A stretch of DNA of 64,000 nucleotides, taken from positions 8,578,001-8,642,000 of the forward strand of contig WPIO01000003.1 in the NCBI GenBank assembly GCA_009760855.2, written 5' to 3'. The translations under genes were made by a program, and so were the position numbers. The stretch comes from Cristatella mucedo. Lineage: Eukaryota; Bryozoa; Phylactolaemata; Cristatellidae. The notes below the pieces were generated by a model, which was not told the origin of the DNA, did not search any database, and saw only the letters and a program-made list of their open reading frames with translations. Shown piece after piece: positions 25,321 to 36,496 of this stretch (position 1 is the first letter of the stretch; each line of letters starts with the position of its first letter).

Positions 25321-26326
25321 TGTAATGGGGGTCACCGGCTAGTCCAGGGTCTGACCCGCAGGCATTGCCAGATGTGCAGTGACGAGAGGTCACCGGGGGC
25401 TCTTGGTTAACAGAAGTTGGCCGACTAAGTCCTGGTGTTGGACGTTCCTGGTCTCGCCGAGTTATGCATCTGGATGGATGCAGGTGTGCTCCGTCGATGC
25501 AGCTGTTGTGTGACAGTGTCTCCAGTGGCAGCTGTTCTAGTGGGAGTCTCACGGAGACACAGCCGGCGCACGAGCGCGGCAACGAGACTCTACTTTATTA
25601 CTCCCAACAAGCAAATCTATGGGAGCCCAATCAATCGCTGCAGACGACACGAAATATAATCTGCATTAGTGGCCTGACACTGCGACACTTCAACGGCTTA
25701 ACTATTGGCCACAGGTGAGGCATGTATATTAGCGTTGGGCGCTTCGCGAATCACCACAGCAGAAGCAGCAGGCGCACACCACACGGCCATGCACGCAAGG
25801 CAAAGTGTACCAAATGCCCGAGCAGAGCTGAATAGCACGCTAGTTGCTACAAGCGTGTATATTCCGAGTCCCCCCTGTAGCAAGTTGTCCGGTGCTCTCC
25901 CTCCGTTGGAGGAAGCTCTCGACTGGGGTAGACGTCGACTCCGAGTACACAAGCAGCTACTCAGCTAGCCGGATCTTTGACGGCGTATGCTTGTACTCTT
26001 GGGACGGACTCGGTGAAACTTCGGAAGACGACCTCGGAAGCCGACTGAGCAAGTGACACGTTTGCTTGCACTCTCGGTGTCGGTTCGCCCCCATATAGTT
26101 TACTTCGTGTCAGATCCTCCCTGTAGACTTGTTAGTTCCTCTTTGTGTAGCGTATGCGATATTATAAAGAGGTTGAACGAGACGGCCGTTCGTCTTGATC
26201 TAGCTCAGCGGCTCGGCTACAGACGGCATAGCCTGAGCATGGCGGAAATTGGCAGAAAATAGCCTCCGCCCCTGGATCTCGACTACAGTTCTAACTGTTC
26301 CACTCGCGGAATGCCATAGCACTACA
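25321..26326 (-). mobile_element. Solo LTR, family B (1,006 bp)
   Basis: The segment begins TGTAATGG and ends GCACTACA on the plus strand, i.e. TG...CA termini that are inverted-complementary (TGTARTG). Read on the minus strand it holds a TATA-like TTTATAATAT about 170 bases in and an AATAAA polyadenylation signal about 270 bases before its end, the order expected of U3-R-U5. No internal region adjoins either end. Flanking bases (GTGG / CTGG) do not give a clean target duplication, so the orientation and limits are probable rather than proven. Confidence 0.55.
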
Positions 26327-26745
26327 CTGGCCGGTGTTCTGGTCGAGTTTTCCAGTCTGACTAAGCAACTGGACCTCTCGCCCAAATGACCTATGGTTTA
26401 TTGCAGCCCCATGAAACTAGCTTGACTACTAATCACATGCTTTAGAAAGTTTTCACAAGACCTGGGCTGACTGGCCATCGACTGGCACACAAAGATGATT
26501 GTACATCATACCAATCCATCTTAGGTAAGGCAGAGTCAAACTACTATTAAGACATACTGGAGTCTAAGATGTTATCCAAAAAAGCTATTGTCTTCGACCA
26601 TCAGCCATTTCCTTAACTGCTCTCAGGTCAGAATTTTACCCTAGTGATTTGTTATAGCAATCTATTACATCGTTTCCCTGGCTTTTTTCAGCAAGATAAA
26701 TAAGATTAGACAGTGTATCCCCAAGTCAAAATTGCAATGGAATCA

Positions 26746-26994
26746 TCACCTGCAGTAATTGAAAAGATACCCTTCCAACCTGCGATCAATGATCTCGAAG
26801 TTTATCACCCAGTCTAAGAAGACTACGAGCCTGCAAACCCCATACTGACTCTTCTCCTCTTTTAATGCACACATTTCTTCCTGTATCATGTTGTTCTTAG
26901 CCTCCTCCACTTTCCCGAGCTGGAGCCTTGGGCGAACTGAGATATGTCGAGCTAGCAAGTCTCCATTATGCAGCCACGATTGTACCAGTGTCAC
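26746..26994 (-). CDS. Unassigned open frame, possible exon
   Basis: About 82 codons whose product looks protein-like in composition (SWLHNGDLLARHISVRP, then KVEEAKNNMIQEEMCALKEE), open a little further upstream in the same frame. I recognise no family. It could be an exon of the minus-strand gene at 31.5-61.4 kb or part of an old mobile element. No splice junctions can be confirmed. Confidence 0.2.
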   Translation of the reverse strand: MTLVQSWLHNGDLLARHISVRPRLQLGKVEEAKNNMIQEEMCALKEEKSQYGVCRLVVFLDWVINFEIIDRRLEGYLFNYCR

Positions 26995-27196
26995 CGTGGT
27001 TGGTATTTGTGGAACAGCTGCCCTCCTTCAAGATCGCACCCGTCGGAGAGTTTCCTCTTGATTTGAGAAGGCTGCCTTCGTTGTTTACCACGCTACCGTA
27101 GCCTAGTGTACATAAGGGGCCTCGGTAGTATTGTTGAGTTCCCCTGTTATTGCAAGCACATGTAATATTGTCACAAAGAGGATTCGCCAAATTTGC

Positions 27197-27237
27197 GCCA
27201 CGTCGCTGTCGCAAGGCGACAGCGACAGCGACGTGGC
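27197..27237. repeat. GC-rich hairpin, 16-bp perfect arms
   Basis: GCCACGTCGCTGTCGC (27197-27212) and its exact complement (27222-27237) around a 9-base loop; an alternative register uses the internal CTGTCGC repeats. Confidence 0.85.
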
Positions 27238-27494
27238 ATAGAGCGTTCCGTTTCTTGTTTCGTTCCCGTTTTCTCGCCAGCTCACTTTAGAGCATTCTAT
27301 TAGCTCCATGTCATTGGCGTGTAAATTAAAGGTTGATGGTGTGTTGGAGCAGCTTTTCGCCCACAGTGTATTGCCTTGCTTTTGATTAAATTGTTACTCA
27401 GCAAGCTATTTCGGCGTAGTAAGAATGAGCGGTTAGAGTGGGCATTACATCGACATCACATCTCATTACGACAGGCCGAGGTGCCTTTTGCTAA

Positions 27495-28637
27495 TTGGTC
27501 GAGAATTTGGAACTCGTGGCTGAGATAGAAAAGATAAAGAGCCGGAAAAAGTTTTTGCCGCTCGTCTTTACAAGAGGAGCTTTCGCCGTTTATCATGGCC
27601 TGTCAAGGGAAGAGAAAGCTGGCAGTTTCAACGCGGTGAAAAAAGCGCAGACGACAAAGTTCTCGTTTGATCGCTTCCGTACCTATAAAAAGCTAGCATC
27701 GCACCGGCTGAAGGAGGGGAATTATAGGACATTAAGCATCGCATTTGGAAAGGCTGGCTAGGCTCGTCTCTTCATGTGAAGCGAAGGCGCTGGTTGAAGG
27801 ACAAGAATTTGTCGGAACTTTCCGTGACATTGCTTGGACAGGGCAAGGGAAGTGATTGGAGAGTCTGGATGGCCTTTCCCGGCAAAACCAGATTGCTGCT
27901 TATCACGCCTCTGAGCGTATGAGATGATAATAATAATAATATAAGTATGATATAATAACGATATAAGTATGAGATGAGTTCAAGAAGGACACGGAGGAGT
28001 GAATCAGCTACAGGTGGCTGAGGTCATATGACGAGAAGCCCACCGTCCGGGTTCTGCTCATGGCAGTTGTGCAGAACAACAAAGGAAAGGTCAGGCCTGC
28101 GATGGAATACTGAGAGTGTAACCAATATATGACCAGTCACACGTTCCTAAATAAAGAGTTGAGGAAGATGGGTTGCCAATCTGAGTATAATCGACCTAAA
28201 ACAAGGTATATCTGCAAATTCGGGTTGTCGTCTAAATGGTAATATCGATTGATTGAAAATGACGATCACCGTTACCACCCAATACGTCTGGGATTCGGTC
28301 TAAGCGTAGCTCTTAAGATAATAACAGTCATTCTCCCTAAAGTGTTGTCACATGACCCCCAAGTGTGCTTGGGCATAGGCTCTAACGTCAATGGCTGTAA
28401 ACGACAACCTTGTGCCAAATGAATGACTACGTTCTGCATTGCTAAATTCGGCTTAGAGGCAAAGCAGCCAGAGAGTTTGGATGGTGGACATGTCTAGGGG
28501 CTTCAGGTATTTCTAAAGGCCCCACCCGTCTGATATGGCAGCACGACTTTGAAGCTTCGCGGCAAAGCGTGCTGTCAAGGGGTAGCTTTTTACCTGGTTT
28601 GGACAGCTGACCGCACTTTCCAGTGACAGGTCTGGCT
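27495..28637 (+). pseudogene. Decayed Ty3/gypsy retrotransposon, gag and reverse transcriptase part
   Basis: 27495-27910 reads, in two frames, like a Ty3 capsid region (GAFAVYHGLSREEKAGSF, then HASERM). After a simple repeat (27925-27970) that replaces the protease region, 28000-28620 reads like Ty3 reverse transcriptase: MAVVQNNKGKVRPAMEY is the start of the palm, RLGFGLSVALKI the following block, LECKQPE-like and GLQVFL later. Frameshifts and stops are frequent, and the catalytic YIDD region is not recognisable. The frame is interrupted at about 28638 by a family-A LTR and resumes at 30038 with RNase H. Confidence 0.75.
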
Positions 28638-30037
28638 GGCTGGCCTTGGTTTAATTTTAGCGCAAACCAGAACTGTTCGGCGGGCGAGAACTCCTTTCTC
28701 CTAGAGCAGTGAGCCAGAGAGGAGTGCCAGTGTGGTTAGAGAGCAAGAGCTTAAGAGCGAGCCAGGAAGCTCTCCGACACCAGCGGTGGCGATTCGGCCT
28801 TTAGAACTGGTCTGATACCTGCGGGAGCTGCTGATTGATGTTGGCTGGCCTGTCAACCTCTGCCATCACTCTGTCCAAAAAGAATCGTGTTAACCCATTC
28901 GGCATTCAAGCTGGACAGGGGTGCCCTTCCGGTGGCCTGGTATAGGTATCAATTATTTACCGTAATGGGCCACGGTGTCGGGCGCAATACCACTAAGCTC
29001 TTGGCCCACTGTCTCAGCTAGGTATTTGGGAGTCGAGCGACGGTCACTCTTGGCCTCTTGTTCGGCTCCTGCTCTCACTCTTCGGCTTTGCTTTGACGCC
29101 GTTGGACTCGTTTCTCTGAAAGCGAGGGAGGAAGGCGGGCTGTTCGCCGGCGATTGACGGGACAGGTCGAGACAGCACCCGAAGGATTCGATTGGACTCC
29201 ACCGAATACGGTCGTATCGCACCCGAGCTATCATTTTGTGTCCTGTGTGTGCACGCTTGCACGTGGTCTCGGCATAAAGATTTGCCGGTGCAAGCTAGAC
29301 GTAATTGGTATGGTGTGCGATATTCCATTAGTTTGGGCTCCTTTGTCTATTTGGGCCGCTCCCCGTAGAGAAGCAGGGAGCCTAAGTGTGGAGACGTGTT
29401 TCCTCTGCAAGAGAACTTGAGGTAGCGTGTGTGGGGTATTCCTGCCGAAAAGTGGAAGTGGAGTCCTAGTTCTCTGGTCAGGGTTTGGGCTCCGGTTCCG
29501 GCTCATCTATTTTGGTCGTTCACCATTATAGACGTAAGTAGCCTAAGTGTGGAGACGTGTTTTCTCTGCAAGAGTGCTTGAGGTGGCATGTGTAAGGTAT
29601 TCCTGCCGTTAAGGTGGAAGTGGAGTCCTAGCTCTCCGGTCAGGGTTTAGGGTCCGGTTCGGACTCTGTCTATTTGGGTCGTTCCCCACTATGGACGTAA
29701 GTAAACTAAGTGTGGAGACATGTTTCCTCCGCAAGAGTGCTTTTGCTGTCGAGAGCGTGTGAGGAGTGTAGAGATAAAACTGAGCTAGACGGGCAGCGAC
29801 TTTGTGCGCTTGCGAATAAAGCCCAGTAAAATCCCCAATTAGTGTGTCTTGCTTTCCAACTCATGCCGCGGACTCACGACCTCCTTTAGTAACGATAAGT
29901 AGGTCAGCGCCAGAAACGCTCGTTTCGTGGCAGCCAGCTTATTGCGCGTTGGCGCGCACCGGACGGCATTGGGCGGTAGGTTACGCCGCTAGATAAGCGG
30001 CAAGTCAAGCCTACTTCGCCAAGCCTTCGGCGTTGCA
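28638..30037 (+). mobile_element. LTR family A copy 1, nested inside Ty3 pol
   Basis: Aligns by eye over its whole length with the copies at 34991 and 36497, ending GGCGTTGCA. The first ~11 bases are diverged. It contains an AATAAA signal near 29815 followed by CAGTAAAATCCCCAATT, shared by all copies, and roughly two units of a ~162-bp internal tandem repeat (CCTAAGTGTGGAGAC at 29381 and 29542, a variant at 29705). Confidence 0.8.
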
Positions 30038-30899
30038 GTTTAGCGGTGACTAGCCAGCAGCTACATAAAGTGGAGGTGACTCCCACTGGATTGGGACTGT
30101 GGTGTGATGCAAGCAGTGTCACTGTCGGACTTTGCCTCGAGATTGATGGTGACATCGTAGAGGATGTGACACTGCTGCACAAAGCAGCTGAGGCTGCCCG
30201 CATCAATCTGGCAGAGCTGAATGCCGTGATAAAGGGGTTCATCATGGCACTGCCGCGAAGCCTTGAAGATGTCAATCTGTTGACCGACTCAGCTACTGTT
30301 CACGGTTGGCTAAAATCTCTGCTGGGTGGAGAAAAGCCAATACATGCACGACGTGTGAGTCAGGTACTGGTTTGCCTGAGATGGTCCCTGCTTGTGGATA
30401 TATTGTCCGAGTGCGAAATTGAGGCGCTTGGTGCACTCCGCAGATGAGAAGCACGACCGAATAACTATAGTGCTTCAAAACTGTTTACACCATCCCCAGT
30501 GCATGCTTTACGGTTGCCCAGAGCACGCAGTTCGACTCGAACATCGACCTGAGGGCGTTCCACAACCTGCATCATTTCGGCACTGAAGGAACTTTCTACT
30601 CTGCATGCCTGTGCTTTCCTGATGCAAGCATCGGCCATAAATACGTCAAGAATGTGATGAAGGCCTTATAGGTGTCGGAAGGCATCTCGGGAGTCACTGC
30701 TTTCACCCTGCACCGGCCTCATGGGAACACGGTGCCTGGAGGTGCAGCACAACAGGCAACGAGTAGCAAGCGATGTGATAAGTTTTAGAGGCCCTCCTAC
30801 CTCACACTGATAGACTACGACTTCGGCCGATTCAAATTGTGGAGGTGAATACCCAATGAAGGTGAGACGTCATCTGCACAAATAAATCTGGAGGGGTTC

Positions 30900-30905
<6 letters not shown>
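30038..30905 (+). pseudogene. Decayed Ty3/gypsy retrotransposon, RNase H and integrase part
   Basis: A 133-codon open frame (30046-30447) is an RNase H fold: CDASSVTVGLCLEIDG, then INLAELNAVIKG, then LLTDSATVHGWL, giving the D-E-D acidic residues. Then, in other frames, an integrase zinc-binding segment (FHNLHHFGTEGTFYSA) and the start of the integrase core (YLTLIDYDFGRFKLWR) near 30815-30860. It ends at the microsatellite beginning near 30900. This is the continuation of the element whose RT part lies before the nested LTR. Confidence 0.8.
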
Positions 30906-31235
<330 letters not shown>

Positions 31236-31489
31236 CCTCTAAGTGAGTTGCTGATCAATCCTTTCAGTCAGCTAGGACTCCTAAGCACCAATTCAACATT
31301 CTATGTGCTGACCTTTAAGTACCATAGAGGCATAACCCATAGCTGCCGTTGCAGTGTCTTGATTACACTTAAGACTGAGGTGTCTTGTCCGGTGAATCGG
31401 TCTCACACTGGTGACAGCCAAATTGGAAATGCATGTCCTGCCCTGTAATGGAACTAGCAGTGCTTCACAAGCGACTTATTGGATGGTAC

Positions 31490-33289
31490 CTTGAATACCA
31501 GATGCAGTCACGGTGCGCAAAGCTGCCCTTTTGCTGACGCCTAGTAAAGAATAATTGAATGTCAGTGCAGCATGACTACGAAGATTCATTTTCAACTGCT
31601 GATTCTCACCAACTACTGTTAATAGCAAATCCTCTTTGTCAGGGAGATCCTTTTGTGGCAATTCGTAGGAGCCGAAGAAACGAGCAAATACTTGCCCACC
31701 CTGATCTTGCTGTGGTCTTTTCAGTGTTGTATCAGTGGCAGATGCAGGCATTTACCCGCCGAGCCAGCACCCTTGCTAAACATTAGAACAAATAGCCTAA
31801 ACTTTACTTCTTACGATCGCCATTGTTATGCAAGGCCTGCATTCTTACCTTTCCGTGAATGTCATGAGAGAAGCACTGTGGAGCTATGGAGAAAGTCGGT
31901 GTGCATGTTACATTGCTGTCATAGACAAGACTTTCGACAACATTGACACATCCCTCGCTGACAGTACCATTGACTGTCACAGCCTGGAAGTATGCAATAA
32001 TCAGTTCCAACAATGCTAGTGGCTGTGAACACCTTGAGAGATTCAGTCCATGCTGAAGCTGAGCAGACGAGGTCAGGCAATGACTGAATGTTGTATCTTG
32101 TGATTGGCGCAACTGGTAGTAGCACCTTCTCAAAGCATAACAAAGTGTTGGTCTAGCAGTACGAACGTCAGCGCTTGCATGTGTATATGGGTGCCATTGT
32201 TGCAGTAACCTCTTCTCAACGATTGCAATTAACATTGTTGTATCTATTTGTTGGGTCCACTGTGCTATGACAGGGAGCGACTCTGGCCAAAGTCATCGAA
32301 GGAGAACAGCAGACCCAAAAATAGGCTTCCACATTCTCACGGATTAGGTTCGTCCATCAGAGCCACTAGCTCCATTGTGGCTTCATGCGATTTAAAAAAT
32401 AAAAAACTGCCTGGCCATGTTGTCGATTCAATCTTCTGGTGTGCACCTACTGACACAAATACTCATACCTAACAATGGCGATGAGAATAGGATTCAGACA
32501 CGGCAGGCAATGTATCATGGATCTCAGGAAGCCAGACGGAAAAGCTAGGCTGTGATGCCGACCCTAGTTTGGGAGAACATGTAAGTCTGTTCCCCAGTCT
32601 GCTGTTCTCTTTCGGTGACTTCCACTGGAGTAGTATGCTGTCACGATACACCTGATCCAAGTCTTATTATTAGCATTCGAATGTCCAAATGATTGTCATG
32701 GCTAAACTACGACTAGAAATGCAGGCAATCTTTAGAGTACCACTGCCGTGAGACATGAAAGACAGAGCATCCTGATCGGCTTACTGAGTGCTTGTGCAGG
32801 AGAGATACTGCCAGCTGCTTTAGTAATAAAACAATCACTACAGTCAATCTTATGTAAGTAATCGAGGGAAAATTTGACTTGAATAATGTAGTCATTTCAC
32901 AGTGCTTGTTCCTATTGTAGGTCTATTTCTGTGCATCGTCAACTGAATTTATTTATACATCGCTCAACCCCGAAATGGTCTATAGCTGTGCAAGAAAGTA
33001 GCCATGCGGTGTCGTAATCGAGAGTTGGGCAAACAACCTTTGAAATCAGGGGCAGGAGTGATACCAGCCCACCCATTTTGACAGGCCAAGGTTTGATGTA
33101 GACTGCTACCAATAAAGGCATCGAAGATATTATCCTAAAAAATGTAAACTGGCTTCTGAAGAATGCAGAGAACGCAAATATGGTGGAATGGATCTTTACA
33201 TTTGTTTGGAACCTGGTGGGCTTTCATAATACTAAGCAAGGCTTCATTGCCATCGAGAGACCCACCATAGCAGCTTGCCAGTTTGACAG
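31490..33289 (-). CDS. Seven exons of an extracellular-type protein, probably the continuation of the EB-module gene
   Basis: Exons in transcription order: 33289-33213, 33134-33038, 32243-32126, 32096-32033, 31983-31849, 31709-31610, 31540-31490. All have GT-AG boundaries; the phases chain without gaps (1-0, 0-1, 1-2, 2-0, 0-0, 0-1, 1-1) and no stop occurs. The product (~215 residues) includes NIFDAFIGSSLHQTLACQNG, MLIAIVEKRLLQQW, SEGCVNVVESLVYDSNVTC and QVFARFFGSYELPQK. NGT and NVT are possible N-glycosylation sites. The first exon needs one base from a phase-1 donor, which is what the last EB-module exon at 42683 supplies. I cannot name the domain. The GITPAP region faintly recalls periplasmic-binding-type receptor ectodomains, but not enough to call. 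The 3' end is not found. Confidence 0.55.
32285..32630. repeat. Imperfect inverted repeat, ~100-bp arms
   Basis: Plus-strand sequence at 32285-32380 and the reverse complement of 32530-32630 share the order AGTCAYCGAARGAGAACAGC ... CCACTAGC/CAGCCTAGC with scattered differences. The spacer is about 150 bases. It lies in an intron of the minus-strand gene. Its nature is unknown. Confidence 0.6.
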
Positions 33290-33660
33290 CTAAGAATGAG
33301 AGTCGTCATTGGCTTTGCTAGAGACACTGTATAGATTATCCACAATTGACGTGCATATACAAAAATAATGCTATCCTGAAGCAATCATGCCTACAGCCTT
33401 AGAATACCAACTGTGCATACAGCACTGAGAAAGAAATTAGCCACAGTCAGCTTCTGTTTTCAAAAGAAATACACAGCTGTAAAGCAATATAAAAATTTCC
33501 ACGTGTAAGAGCAGACTGCTCAATGGATGATCATTTGCAACTACTTATAAAGCATTAAAAAAGAGATACTTATTTTCCCAACACATAACCAGCCAGTAGC
33601 TACATTTGCATCACAAGTACTTGATAATTTAGTATCCTGGTAGGTCTTGATCGATAACAA

Positions 33661-33831
33661 CAGTTTTCAACCTGTGGGTTGTGACCCCTTTGGGACTCGA
33701 ATGACCCGACCCTTTCACAAGGGTCGCCTAAGACCATGGGAAACATGCATTTCCACATTTTGCACTGGCATGGCCACAATATGAGGAACTTTATTAAAGG
33801 GTCGTGGCAATAGGAAGGCTGAGAAGCACTT
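33661..33831 (+). mobile_element. Nonautonomous hAT element resembling SPIN
   Basis: The start CAGTTTTCAACCTGTGGG and end GAGAAGCACTT form near-terminal inverted repeats of the hAT CAGYGGTTCTCAACCT type. The interior has GTGACCCCTTTGGG, GACCCTTTCACAAGGGTCGC and CCTAAGACCAT, an arrangement I know from the SPIN group of hAT elements. It is about 171 bp, short for a full copy, and no 8-bp target duplication is left. Confidence 0.6.
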
Positions 33832-33834
33832 ATC

Positions 33835-34986
33835 TATTAGGACATCTACAGGTCGGGGCTAAAGATCTGGAGATAGAGTAATGAACAGTCAGACGAGCAC
33901 CAGGCATCTGCCAAGAAAAGGGAATGGTGTCTGACACAAATGATTTCAATAGGAGCGGTCAGTCAGAAGTCGAGGAGCTGGTCAGCCTCTGCCTATGTAT
34001 TGTTGTCGCTCGAATGAGAGGAATGGCATTGATAGGCGATAAGCTGGGACGTATCTGAAAAAGGCTTGCATAAGCATTTTAAAAGATCTTCCAGCATTGC
34101 CATCAAATAATCGCCATCATTCCAAAAGGATCGAATGTATCAAAATGTAAATAAGTACAGTTTTCTGGGCAACGGCTACATAATGCTGAACATACCCAGC
34201 AGTTGTCGACTTTCCTGCACCATGTTTGTCCGATCACAGTGCCGTCAATAACGTATGGACATAAGGTGCGATGTTCACCTGCAAGTAATCACTCTGTATG
34301 CTCAAGCCAGCTGCCTAAATTATGAGTGCATGTATGGTCGGCAGGTTAATCATTACACTAATGCAGTGTATGAGTGTGGAATGAGTATTCTGCATCTAAA
34401 ATTACCTAAAGCTATGAAAATGTGATGAATACTTCGCAGGATAATTTTTACTTGCTCACTTAACCGCCTTCGATGTACACCAACGATGGTGACTACGCGG
34501 AACTCAAGCAGCAATGCACACAAGAAGAGATCAGCTGAAGTAGCAGATAAACTGAGATTGTATAAGTTTCAGAAATTAAAAGCTGGATATGGGAAGCCAA
34601 AGGATCATTAGAAGGCCGAATGAAAAAATATCGACAGAATTTAGAGGTGAGCACCACATATTACGGCATACAGTCAATAAATCATATGAGATATTATGAG
34701 ATTTTTAATGCATTTTCCATAAAATCTAAGGATCCGGGGTGAATGAAACTGTTGCAACAGCTCAGTTCACAAATCAACAAAACCGAATTTAGAAAGCAAC
34801 ATAAGTAGCGCACAAGGAACAGTTATAGAAGAATATATTCATGGTGAATCTTCAAGTTCAGAGAGAAAATTTTCACACTGTCCACACTCGAGCAGCTGCC
34901 TGCTCAGATTAATCAATAACAGTTATGAGAGATACATTTCTATAGATATAAATAGTTATGTGGAGGCATATTTTGTGAACTGACTA
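33835..34986. other. AT-rich stretch without recognised features
   Basis: Between the hAT element and the second family-A LTR. No open frame, splice pattern or repeat family recognised. Probably intron if the minus-strand gene spans the region. Confidence 0.4.
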
Positions 34987-34990
34987 ATTG

Positions 34991-36255
34991 TGTAGCGCCC
35001 TGCTGGCCTTGGCTGAATTTTATCGCGAACAAGAGCTGTTCGGAGGCGGGCTAGAACTCCTTTGTCCTGGAGCAGTGAGCCAGAGAGGAGCGTCAGTGCG
35101 GTTAGAGAGGAAGCGCTTAAGAGCAAGCCAGGAAGCTCTGAGACGAGCGGCGGCGATTCGGCCTATAGAATTGGTCCGATACCCGCGGAAGCTGCTGATA
35201 GATGTTGGCTGGCCTGTCAACCCCCGCCTTCCCTCTTTCCAAGGACGAATCGTCTGGAACCCATTCGCCATTCAAGCTGGACAGAGGTTCCCTTCCAGTG
35301 GCCTGGGGACGGTATTAATTCCTTTCCGTAATGGGCCAAGGTGTCTGGGCCCAATACCACTAAGCTCTTGCCCCACTGTTTCAGCTAGGTATTTAAGAGT
35401 CGAGTGACGCTCACTCTTGGTCTTACGGTTTTTTGTCTTTGGTCCGGCTTCGACGCCGTCGCACTCGTTTCTCTGAAAGCGAGGGAGGAGGGCGGGCTGT
35501 TTGGCGGCGATTGACGGAACAGGACGAGACAGCACTAGGAGGATTCGGTGGAACTCCACCGAATACGGTCGTATCGCGCCCGAACTGGCATTTTGTGTTC
35601 TTTCGTGTTTTGTGTATGCGCGCTAGCACGTGGTCTCGGCATAGGGATTTGCCGGTGCGAGCTAGGCGTAGTTGGCGTGTGTGGAGCCCTAGTTCCCCAG
35701 TTAGGGTTTAGGCTCCGGTTCGCGCTTCAGTGTGAAGTATTTCCTCCGCAAGAGTGCTTGAGGTGGCGTGTGTGGAGTATTCCTGTCGAACTGGTGGAAA
35801 CCGAGTTCTAGTTCTCCGGGTAGGGTTTAGGCTCTGGTTCGCGCTTCAGTGTGGAGAAGTATTCCCTCCGCTAGAGTGTTTAAGTTGGCGCGTTTGGGGT
35901 ATTCCCTCGGCACAGGTAGGAACGGATTCCTAGTTCTCCGGTTAGGGCTTAGGGTCCGGGTCGCGCTCAGTGTGGAGAAGTATTCCCTCCGCAAGAGTGT
36001 TGGTGAAGTTGAGAACGTGCGAGGAGTGTGGAGATAAAGCTGAACTAGACGCGCAGCGACTTTGTGCGCTTGCGAATAAAGTTCAGTAAAATCCCCAATT
36101 TGTGTGTCTCGCTTTCCAATTCACGCCGCGGACTCACGACCACCTTTAATAACGGTAAGCAGGTTAGCGCCAGAAACGTAGGTTCGCACCGAACGGCAGT
36201 AGGCGCTTAGGTAAGCAGCAGGTCAAGCCTACCCCGTCGAGCCTTCGGCGTTACA
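34991..36255 (+). mobile_element. Solo LTR, family A copy 2 (1,265 bp)
   Basis: Termini TGTAGCGCC and GGCGTTACA are near-perfect inverted complements with TG...CA ends. A 4-bp target duplication ATTG flanks it (34987-34990 and 36256-36259). It carries AATAAA near 36076 followed by the shared R/U5 motif. The internal tandem repeat has a period of 120-123 bp (TAGGGTTTAGGCTC-type block near 35703, 35823, 35943), shorter than in copies 1 and 3. No internal region adjoins, so it is a solo LTR. Confidence 0.85.
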
Positions 36256-36259
36256 ATTG

Positions 36260-36496
36260 GAAGTCGTGTTTGGTAGATATGCCATGGCATAAATGCAACC
36301 CATTCTAAACAGGGTCAAGGAACTTGTAAAATCCCAAGCAAGCCAACACATTATATCTGATCGAAATTCCGGAAATAATGCAAACTTGATAAATGGAAGC
36401 ATAACCCTTAATCTCACTAAAGGCTTTTAAAATCCCAGACCAGCAAAGAAAACATCGGAACATCATCGTCCACTTAATACGTAAATCAACTACAAG
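36260..36496. other. 240-bp spacer between two solo LTRs
   Basis: Unique AT-rich sequence with no gag/pol similarity or primer-binding site, so the two LTRs are not the ends of one element. Confidence 0.5.

Noticed and set aside
32470-32640. An exon with good acceptor and donor on the minus strand
   Set aside because: The only long frame ends in a stop exactly at the donor, other frames have stops, and the phase does not fit the neighbours; the sequence is one arm of an inverted repeat.
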